From assembly GCA_030248195.1 (NCBI GenBank), contig JASAND010027683.1, positions 1 through 64,000 of the forward strand: 64,000 nt of DNA, read 5' to 3'. The stretch is from Trissonchulus latispiculum (lineage: Eukaryota > Nematoda > Enoplea > Enoplida > Ironidae). The position numbers were made by a program, and so were the translations under genes. This document shows positions 55,877 to 64,000 of the stretch, piece after piece (position 1 is the first letter of the stretch; the number at the start of each line of letters is the position of its first letter). The notes under the pieces are model-generated. The model made no database searches, was not told the origin of the DNA, and worked only from the letters and a program-made list of their open reading frames with translations.

Positions 55877-57877
55877 CTACGTACCCCGGGAACTCCCAAC
55901 TGATAAACCTTAAAATGTTGTCGACTCTGCTTCTGTTTGTTAACATTATTGCTTGTTCCTAATTGTATGCTTTCCTGTCCACAAACTGGTACGCTAACAC
56001 GAACGCGCACAGAATCACGCAAGTGAACGCATGAGTTGACTACGGAGGAATGCAGATGTACTCCGCTTCCGCAACTCAAAACATGAATCCCACCCCTAAT
56101 GGTCCCAGGGGACCAGACTACTACGATTTTTAATCGTCCAATTCTGGTGCCAGCCGGCACCAATAATAGCTGGTATCCCCCCTAAGGTCAACAATTTACC
56201 GAGAGTTAAGGGGCGGCCGCCTTCGGGTGGAGCTGCCGAGGTGCGTTCATCACACAGCCGGTGATGGGCAAATCTCCATCCTTGCGAAACGCCTCGGGTA
56301 ATTGTTAAAGACAATTATTCGGTGTCAGCTAATCCCCAGTCAAATTTACAAAATTAATATCAAGCTGACACTGCTCCTAACCGGTGTAAGACCAACTGGA
56401 GTGGGGCGTACAGAAAAAAAAAAAAAAAAAAAAAAAAAACAAATCGAGTCCACGAAGACCAAGCTGCCGCTTAGCGGCAGAAAATGGCAAATGAGTATGT
56501 GCTATTCAAAATTATAAGGAAAAGAGAAGAGGAAGGAAAGGAAGACAAACTGTATTTCAACGAGGAAAAGTCCAATGTTAGAATTCGTGAAAGATTCTAA
56601 ATTTCTTAACCTATCTCACCAAAAATGGCCACTCTGGGTACTAATTTTCGGCCCGCCCCGCCCCGCCGGTATCCGCGGGTACCCGCGGCTCGCACCCAAC
56701 ACTGCTTATACATGTCTGTCATGATGCGTTTACATTCATCAAATGCAATTGAAATATAAATCACATGGGTTTCCCCGATCTTTTCAGATCAACACACCTA
56801 GATCTAAATCGGAAGAGCGCGATTTCTGTAAGCAGAAACCTTATTTTGTCTGACTCCTTTAGACATTCCCACAAGTTTAGCACTCATTCAAGCTGACTGG
56901 GAAAGTGCCACACCAAACTTTCTTCTTTTGAAAAGGTTACACAGTAGTCAGTATTCACAGAATGACAATTTAATTTTATTAAAACCTTAGTTTTTGATTT
57001 CAGTGAAGACGCATCGACAAGGCATTCGATATGTCCATCAGTATCGAGGTCGATTTCTCATCACTGGCGGCGCCTTTCTGAATTTTCATCCACAACTCTT
57101 GAATACAGAAAGTAGAGAGTTTCAGCAGACGGCCCAGACTTTGGAACAGCGGGTATGATTGATGTGTCAAACTGCAACTGGGCAGAAATAAATATTTACA
57201 ACACATAAACGTAAACGTGACTTTACATGCTCATGGAGTTGGAATTGGAATAGGAGATTTTCAGTCACTGCTTTTTATTATTTAAAGTTGCAAAGGACAA
57301 CGAACCATTGTGTAAAATGTCTCCCTGGATTGCTGGAGGGATTTAGATAAATGCTTCTGACGATCACCATTTTAGTGTCATTCTTTATACTGTTTATATA
57401 TTTTTAGGTAGATCATGTCTTCTCTAAAACAGCGCTCAGAGAAGTTTATCGTGGGTCCGAAATCACACGATTTCGGTTGGTTGTTTTTCACAATTTCGCC
57501 CAATTTCTGTTCTTGCGTACGCTTTATTTCTGATTTATTAGCTAAATCTTACGCTCTTCGTCTCTTCACCTATTGTCCACCATTTGAACTGAATTCTGAA
57601 CAAGTTAGAAAAATGGTCTGAAAAAGCTGACATAACTTGTTTGGCAATTTTGCTATTTTCCACCTATTTCAGGTATATTTCTGCGATCCCCGCCCTGGAA
57701 GTGGACTTCCTGGTCCGGACCGCCGTCGGAGCCGAAGTGGAGGTACAGCAGATTCTGGCGATTCTCACAAACGCAATTCAGACTGATTTTGCAGACATCC
57801 AAATCGATCCTTCCACCCTGAAAATTGAGGATCAGACTTTGTTGGACCCTAGGATCTCTATTTCTGCTAATGCTTAG
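52037..57877 (+). CDS. Type II single-pass membrane protein with extracellular SEA domain, four exons
   Basis: Exons are 52037-52736, 57004-57152, 57408-57475 and 57673-57877 (GT-AG, phases 1, 0 and 2 agree; 1,122 nt, 373 residues). The ATG at 52037 is used because the upstream TTG is not a start. Residues 1-205 are polar and rich in Pro, Tyr, Ser and Gln. Residues 207-231 form one membrane helix preceded by KSRVR, so the N terminus should be cytoplasmic. After it comes a SEA domain: YRGRFLITGGAF, LNTESREFQQTAQTLEQRVDHVF, then LEVDFLVRTAV and VQQILAILTNAI. The GSVVV self-cleavage site of mucins is absent. AATAAA at about 57883. Intron 1 (4.3 kb) is filled by a three-level transposon nest. Confidence 0.8.
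53327..54447. mobile_element. hAT-like element, 1,121 bp, with perfect duplication ACTTAGAC, nested
   Basis: CAGAGTTGGTCGCGGGCC and its inverse GGCCCGCGACCAACTCTG form the ends. ACTTAGAC flanks directly on both sides (53319-53326 and 54448-54455). GGCGGGGCGGGGC tracts lie next to both ends. The middle (about 53635-54108) is a degenerate relative of the GGAACAGGAAC element found at 61167, ending TTTTAGACACCACC. It inserted into the 52831 element after that one had landed. Confidence 0.92.
55142..56437 (+). mobile_element. Poly(A)-tailed retrotransposed insert with 13-bp duplication
   Basis: AACAAATCGAGTC is found at 55129-55141 and again at 56438-56450, directly after an uninterrupted run of about 25 A (56413-56437). 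A direct repeat with poly(A) is the mark of target-primed reverse transcription. The 1.3-kb insert has a (CAA)n tract (about 55842-55875) and a GC-rich 3' third, but no recognisable reverse transcriptase. It is a 5'-truncated LINE, a SINE-like element or a processed transcript. Confidence 0.78.
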
Positions 57878-57883
57878 CTGTTC

Positions 57884-58497
57884 AATAAAGTGTTTGTCCT
57901 TTGTAAGGTACATAAGGTCTAATAAAGTTCGGGAGGAACACGAAAAACATTTCGAGTTCTCAAGTTCTGGAGTAGTCGAATTTTAATGACAACAACCTCT
58001 TCTTTAAAAATTATATGCAGAAGTATCTATGCTCAATTTTATTGTAATTTATTTAATCACTTACAGAAATTAATGAAGCAAGAATGCAAAAATTATAAAT
58101 TTAGATTTTCAAAAATAGGACTTCCAGTTGGCAAAAACATCTCTGAATGAAATCGACCAGAGAACATGACTTAGAGAACTCGATAATTTTTTCAGCGTGA
58201 CGTGCAATGCAACTTGCGGATCTTAAAACCTTTCAGCGCAGTTTAGCTAGTAGACTCGAGAACGCGTTTTACGAAACTGGCCTACTTGCTGTCAGCCTAG
58301 AAGTCAGCTCGCCGTAGTGTGGTGCCTTCTGCAAATCAGAAAGCCCTGGATCGCTTCCCACTCGGTCAATTCTTCACTTTTTATCCGAATTGAAGCTTCC
58401 TAAACCTTCTCCGTGGATCGTCAGCAATTAATTAATTAGTATTTAGGTATACGTGTCCATTCTATTTCTATGCTAGTGTCAAGTTTACAAATGAAAA
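57884..58497. other. No gene recognised between SEA and Ly6 genes
   Basis: Convergent gene ends; AT-rich, no repeat or open frame of note. Confidence 0.4.
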
Positions 58498-60003
58498 TTA
58501 GTAACACACAGCAATAAGGCCAGCAGTTACAAAAAATACAGTTACTAATACACTGTTTAAAACGCTTTGTTTCGCTCCGTTACAATAATCACGTCCAGAA
58601 CAGAGACAAGTTGTTAGCTTAATTTCCCCGGTTTCGTCAGAAATGCATTCGTCGATGTTTTCGGAAGTTTTCAGATGGTATTTGTTGTTGCATTTCAAGA
58701 AATCATTCAAATCGATTCTATCCTGAAGATTAAGATCTGCAATAAACAAAAGCAGTAGAAAGCTATTTAATTGTTGCAGAATATCTGCTCCAAATAAGTT
58801 ATAACTTTTTATGAAACAAATGTTGAGAGTGCTTGACTATAGAGCAACATTTGCTCACATGGTGTTTAACAGTTTAACTGTTGATGAAATAAAATAAAAT
58901 AAATGAAATGAAATAAAAATAAATAAAATACTTTTACATACCTTCCCCACAAAGTTTTATTAAATGTCTAAAGCCTATGTGCCGAGATTCAATTTTATAA
59001 ATCTTCAGACTGATCACAGAGTAGAGAAAGGATCGAATCCTAATCAGAATTTTCCGAATTGTCTAATTCTTTTTCCGAAACCGAGTGTGCTATCCTAGGG
59101 CTATTTTGCGAAAGAGTTGAACAGATAGAGTTGAAATACATACGTTTAGCTACAAATAAGCTTGACTTTCTTTCATTTAACTCCTTCATTAAAATAATCG
59201 AGCTGAGCTACTTAAGCAAGAGTAACTATGAGTATGACAAGCGTTTTGGTTATTTTGGTTATACACTCTTGATTTATGTAACTCGTTTAACAGCGGTTAA
59301 CTCGCGAAAAGGCTCTTAGAGATAGCGTCGGTTCTAATTTTTAAAAAATGTTGCGGTTCAATTTAGGTTCTGGAATACCTGTTTCCTGTTCCCGGTTCTA
59401 AGTACAAATTTTGTGTCTCCAGATTCAATGTTTTTAGCATTTGGTGCAGGTTCGCTGAAAGGTATTATTCCACCAAAATTTACAAAACTTGAGCTTACTT
59501 ACTCGTGACACAAGATATTGAGACAAATTTACTGTCACAATCCTTGATGACGTTAGTCCCATCTTTGGCTGAAAAATAAAATTAATTCCATCTTTGGCTG
59601 AAAAATAAATATAACAATTTATATCTTATATATTAAGCTTCAGTTCCAATTAATTTAGCATTGGCGCAAGATTTCACAGCTTCAATTCTCATAGCAGAAA
59701 CTTTTGCCACAAAATTTCTCTGATTCAGAAAGTTAACAACCCATCTATAGGTATTTAAACGCAGACAAAAAGAACAGTTAGGATGTTGGCTTCCAACATT
59801 GGTTTGGCTTGTTTATATTAATTAATTTATTAATTATTAATTAATTTACACTATTTATGGAAATATTTAAATTAAGTCGCTACTCTTTGAGCTGATGTCT
59901 TGCTTACATTCAAAGAATATTTTCCTGCAAAACTTTTCGGCATCACAGTATTCGCCGCTGCAGTCTTTTCCTGAGTCTGAGCATTGGTGACACTTCAGGC
60001 TTT
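58498..60003 (-). CDS. Ly6/uPAR (three-finger) GPI-anchored protein, 3' exons
   Basis: Minus-strand exons are 60003-59908, 59568-59503 and 58736-58498, GT-AG with matching phases. The part seen starts SLKCHQCSDSGKDC and ends TTCLCSGRDYCNGAK followed by a hydrophobic tail, the layout of Ly6/uPAR proteins with the closing CN and a GPI-anchor signal. Twelve cysteines are present, two more than the usual ten. A possible extra 38-nt exon (about 58968-58931, ...KLCGE) would also keep phase but give an odd cysteine number, so it is left out. The signal-peptide exon lies upstream of 60003 and was not found. Expected location: outer face of the plasma membrane. The intron before the middle exon contains a duplicated acceptor. 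Confidence 0.75.
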
Positions 60004-60430
60004 CTGAAACGCAAGATTCCCATAACGATTTGATTGAGTTGAAACAGGTCAAGCTTAAGGCATACACTTTAATTTGATGCTGCAAGTCAGGGTACGATTC
60101 GAATGCAGCTAAATCAAGGCCGCGTTGCAAAAGATCCTACTAAAGTCTAGAAGCGTTCCTAAGTTCAGCTTAGGTGACAATTTAGGGGAATTGAGTGTCT
60201 AAGTTAGGAGAGCTGACCACCACTCCTAACCTTACTCCTAAGGTTGGAGCAACGCCAGCATAACTTAGGAGAAATCTTTTGAAACGGGTTTACGATGTTT
60301 TCTAGCTTAGTCTTCTAGAAAAATACTTAGGAGAATTTTTTGCAACGCAGCCCAGGCCCCAGATTCCTTTCCGCAGTGCTGTTAAATTTGTGTAGTATTA
60401 GTAGGTATAAACTGACGTCTACTTTCTTTA
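60004..60430. other. Upstream of the Ly6 exons; no exon fixed
   Basis: TCTTTTGAAACGGGTT with TTAGGAGAAA repeats (60170-60350) appear as short direct and inverted copies (CTTAGG/CCTAAG). No signal-peptide exon could be identified. Confidence 0.3.
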
Positions 60431-60715
60431 GTCAGAATTTCATTTGTCAGAATGTCGTTAGTCAGAATTTCATTTGTCAGAATTTCACTAGTCAGAATTT
60501 CATTTGTCAGAATTTCACTAGTCAGAATTTCATTTGTCAGAACTTCACTAGTCAGAATTTCATTAGTCAGAATTTCATTTGTCAGAATTTCATTAGTCAG
60601 AATTTCATTTGTCACAATTTAGTCAGGAGTTCACTAAGTCAAAATTTCATTTGTCAAAATTTCATTAGTCAGAAACATGCCACAAGTCAGAACTTCAATT
60701 GTCAGAAATTAACTT
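60431..60715. repeat. Tandem repeat of 15-bp GTCAGAATTTCATTA units
   Basis: About 18 units of GTCAGAATTTCATTW, alternating TTTGTCAG and CTAGTCAG variants into a 30-bp higher-order unit. Open frames on both strands (SQNFICQNF and TNEILTNEI repeats) follow from the multiple-of-three unit and are not called as genes. Confidence 0.92.
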
Positions 60716-61166
60716 TTCTGAAATGTCAGGCTGGATAGAACCAAACTAGTTCATGCTACTGTTGAACTTTACAAGACAATACGTTACTTAAGGTGGTGAT
60801 GCCTTTTGGGCACATATTATTGGTTGACGGTTCAAATCAATAAGAAATTTGATGAATCTTTCCAAAATAAGTTCTTTTAGCATTCTAACACCCTCCGCGC
60901 AATCCCGCTTCAAAACTGACATCAGAGCGGTTTTTGCCGATTTGTGACAACTAAACAGCAGCTGCATAGCTATGACTATATTCATTCGAAAGATCTTGTT
61001 GAGCTCAGTTTTGCTTTTTGAAGCTCCTTTCTAGCTTTTTTCTATAGTGAGATATAGCTGATTTTCTTATTTTGGCATTGAAAACTTGTCATTTTTGCAG
61101 AAATCAGATAATCCGCCATTTCTTGAGCTACGCAAGCCGTGAATTTAAACAAAGGGTGCCAATTTG

Positions 61167-62888
61167 GGTGGTGTCTAAAACCAGGAACAGGAACAGGAAC
61201 AGGAACAGGAATAAAGGTCTAAAACCAGGAACAGGAACAGGAACCGGAACAGGAACCGTGGTCTAAAAACAGGAACGGAACGGAGGTCTAATTTCAGGAA
61301 CAAAATCAGGAACAGGGGTCTAATTTCAGGAACAGGAACGGGGGTCTAATTTCAGGAACAGAATTAGGAACAGGGGTCTAATTTCAGGAACAGAACCAGG
61401 AACAGGGGTCTAATTTCAGGAACAGGAACGGGGGTCTAATTTCAGGAACAGAATCAGGAACAGGGGTCTAATTTCAGGAACAGAATCAGGAACGGAGTCT
61501 AATTCCAGGAACAGGAACAAAGGTCTAAAACCAGGAACACGAACAGGAACGGGGGTCTAATTCAAGGAACAGGAACCGGGGTCTAATTTCAGGAACAGAA
61601 TCGTCAGTCAGGCTCTGATTTTGCATTGCATAGGCGTTTAGTTTATGTAAATTTCCACCGACCTCCTAATTTGTACAAATATGTGTCCTAGCCGGAATCA
61701 TATTCTAATTCAAGACCATGCTTTATATTCTCAGGTCACACAAAGTAAGGTTAACAGCATGTAAGAGTCTACAAAGTAAGTGAGCAACAAACATTAAAAC
61801 TCAAAGTTTCAGCATGGAATACAGCTATTCAAGCTATTCAGTGCGTAAGTATATGACAAAGTCTGGGTTGAAAAATTCAACGTTGAGCTGGGATGATGAC
61901 AGTGGAACCAGTCGTGAGTCACCCTTCTTCAATCCATCGTAGTAGAACCACAAGTTTTTTCCACTTCACAATGCAGCTGAAATGGTTACCCTTAGCCAGG
62001 GTAATAGCCTTCAGAGCAAGTTTGCCGTTGGTTATGTTTATAGTTTCCGGATATTCTAATAGGGAGGAAACCGAGACAAGTAACATGTAACATGTAGCTT
62101 TGTGGCTTCCGTACTTAAATTTATAAATTTACCTTTGCAAAAATGCTTTATATGAAACTTTTCTGCACTGTTTAGCGATTTCAAATGTTAAACTAGAATC
62201 TTGTCAAAGAATGAAAGCTAAATTATTAAAAATTTAAATTAAACTATTAAACATAAGTGAACAGAACAAAGCTATTATACTGTTGAAAGTATACTCAGCA
62301 TAAAAAACTAGACGCAACAGGACACAGCACGTCCGTATGCGCGAATGACCGGTTTATAATGGCACATTTCCAAATTTAGACGTAAACAAGGTCATGTGGT
62401 AATGTGGTCATATAATAGAATGTATGCTATATCATAATAATTTCAGGAAGCATTTTGCAATTTTAAATTAGACCCCCGTTCCTGTTCCTGAAATTAGACC
62501 CCTGTTCCTGGTTCTGTTCCTGAAATTAGACCCCCGTTCCTGTTCCTGAAATTAGACCCCTGTTCCTGGTTCTGTTCCTGAAATTAGACCCCTGTTCCTG
62601 GTTCTGTTCCTGAAATTAGACCCCCGTTCCTGTTCCTGAAATTAGACCCCTGTTCCTGGTTCTGTTCCTGAAATTAGACCCCTGTTCCTAATTCTGTTCC
62701 TGAAATTAGACCCCCGTTCCTGTTCCTGAAATTAGACCCCTGTTCCAGATTTTGTTCCTGAAATTAGACCTCCGTTCCGTTCCTGTTTTTAGACCACGGT
62801 TCCTGTTCCGGTTCCTGTTCCTGTTCCTGGTTTTAGACCTTTATTCCTGTTCCTGTTCCTGTTCCTGTTCCTGGTTTTAGACACCACC
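61167..62888. mobile_element. 1.7-kb element with minisatellite arms and perfect 9-bp duplication GCCAATTTG
   Basis: The termini GGTGGTGTCTAAAACC (61167) and GGTTTTAGACACCACC (62888) are exact inverses. GCCAATTTG flanks both (61158-61166 and 62889-62897). Each arm is about 430 bases of AGGAACAGGAAC and GGTCTAATTTC units in opposite orientation, around a unique centre (about 61620-62455). The 9-bp duplication is typical of Mutator-like elements (family knowledge). No transposase is recognised in the centre. Confidence 0.92.
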
Positions 62889-63049
62889 GCCAATTTGAAG
62901 GTCTCGTCGAGGCCGATTATCCGTGATATTATAATCTTCTAACTGCTATCCCGTATGCTGCTATCGTAAAAATGTAGTTTTTGCAAAAACATGATCAAAT
63001 TTTTCCAGCGATTGTAGAGAAATACACAGGGACCCTTTTTAGTTGCCCC

Positions 63050-64000
63050 GATTGCTGCTTTCTAGCTAAAGTGGTCGCTTGCCAAAGTTGGGAAAAATAG
63101 GGAAAATCCAGGTTGCGTTTACATTTCAGCTAATTTCTTTATAACGAAGAGCGGTTTCATAATAATTAAAAAAGGGTCCCCAGCTATTTAATAGCGGAAT
63201 CGAATGATGTGGCCGACGCCTCACGGAAAAATTTACTTTAGTCTGCAAAAAATCTGGAAAATTAAATTACTTCGAAAATGCAGTAAAATAATTTTCAAGA
63301 ACTAAAGTTAGGTTTACTGCATTCATTAGAAAGAGAAAATGTTAAGCTCCATTTCTATATAAAAATGGCTTCTTAACTCTAAGGAATGAATGAGTATTAA
63401 AGGTTCAAAGTTGATGTCTCCAAAAGGAATCACCACCGGTGGTGATTCCTTTTGGAGACATCAACTTCGAACCATTATTACTCAACCATTACTTTGAGTT
63501 AAAAAGCCAGTTTTATATCAAAATGCAGCTTAACATTTGCTCTTTCTAATGCATACAACGAAACTAACTTTAGTTCCCGGAAATTATTATACTGCATTTT
63601 CGAAGTAATTTAATTTTCCAGATTTAAGGCAGACTAAAGTAAATTTTTTCGCGACGCATCGGCCACATCATTCGATTCCACTCATTCATTACTTGGAGTT
63701 AAGAAGCCATTTTTATATCAAAATGGAGCTTAACATTTTTTCTTTCTAATGAATGCAAGAAAACTAGCTCCAGTTTTCGGAAACTATTTTACTGCATTTT
63801 CGAAGTACTTTAATTTTCCAGATTTTTTCGCAGACTGAAGTAAATTTTTTTGTGAGGCATTGATTATACCATCCGATACCTCTACCAAATACCTGGGGAC
63901 CCCTTTTTAGTTATTATGAAACCGCTCTTCGTAATGGAGATATTAGCTAAAATGTATGCGCAACCTGGTTTTTGCCTACTTTTCCCAACTTTAGCAAGCG
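63050..64000. repeat. Large inverted repeat with a perfect 60-bp palindrome at its centre, runs off the window
   Basis: 63408-63467 is a perfect palindrome (AAGTTGATGTCTCC...GGAGACATCAACTT). Around it, complementarity continues with mismatches: CATTTCTATATAAAAATGGC with its inverse, GCAGTAAAAT/ATTTTACTGC, CATTCGATTCC. On the right, part of the arm is present twice (about 63500-63690 and 63695-63880). The outermost pair is GCTTGCCAAAGTTGGGAAAA (63068) with TTTTCCCAACTTTAGCAAGC (to 63999). The element probably ends at or just past the window edge. Confidence 0.85.

Larger units (their letters stand above)
52831..56704. mobile_element. hAT-like element, 3,874 bp, in intron 1 of the SEA gene
   Basis: The ends CAGTGTTGGACGCGGGCC (52831) and GCACCCAACACTG (56704) are hAT-type termini followed by GC-rich GGCCCGC/GCGGGTACCCGC blocks. 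The flanks CTTATACG (52823-52830) and CTTATACA (56705-56712) match at 7 of 8. It contains a second hAT-like element (53327-54447) and a poly(A) retro-insert (55142-56437). No transposase frame is recognisable in the remaining sequence. Confidence 0.85.

Noticed and set aside
55698..55946. Minus-strand frame with a poly-valine run
   Set aside because: Translation of the (CAA)n tract inside the retro-insert.
61893..62090. 65-codon frame in the centre of the 61167 element
   Set aside because: No transposase motif and too short; likely chance.

Overview
The window looks like nuclear DNA of an invertebrate animal. It is AT-rich, its genes carry short-to-medium GT-AG introns with phases that fit across exons, AATAAA signals follow stop codons, and the protein families are metazoan: a rhodopsin-like GPCR, L3HYPDH, a CARD protein, a JmjC protein, a SEA-domain membrane protein and a Ly6/uPAR protein. 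The phylum cannot be settled from sequence alone. Genes are sparse islands in a landscape of nested mobile elements and repeats.

Layout. 1-4094: a protein-primed family B DNA polymerase of Polinton/Maverick or adintovirus type, cut by the window edge and broken by two frameshifts at homopolymers. 5.3-7.1 kb: a foldback element, a TATA/Inr pair and the last two exons of a small cysteine-rich protein. 8.4-9.4 kb: a hAT-like element. 10.5-11.1 kb: a Gag zinc-knuckle relic. 11.6-17.5 kb: copy 1 of a long non-coding repeat family. 18.1-19.2 kb: an intronless GPCR. 19.6-23.9 kb (minus): a complete six-exon L3HYPDH whose last intron holds a MITE and a G-tract foldback. 24.0-28.5 kb: copy 2 of the long repeat, inverted, with a tRNA-like sequence. 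30.8-31.6 kb: a GC-rich minisatellite. 32.5-38.9 kb: copy 3, with a TTAA-flanked insertion. 39.6-40.4 kb: tandem repeats, followed by a pre-miRNA-like hairpin. 40.8-41.5 kb: a CARD gene. 42.4-43.7 kb (minus): the 3' part of a JmjC gene. 43.9-47.7 kb: a hAT-like element with a relative inserted into it head-to-tail. 52.0-57.9 kb: a SEA-domain gene whose first intron holds a hAT element, which itself contains another hAT and a poly(A) retro-insert. 58.5-60.0 kb (minus): a Ly6 gene. 61.2-64.0 kb: two more large inverted-repeat elements.

The most unusual signal is the long non-coding repeat family. Three diverged copies keep the same series of short hairpins. Several stems differ between copies by paired (compensatory) substitutions, and a GGTG loop recurs on different stems. 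This suggests selection on structure without protein coding. The second strong theme is that insertions can be dated relative to one another by target-site duplications, in one case with an empty-site control inside the window.
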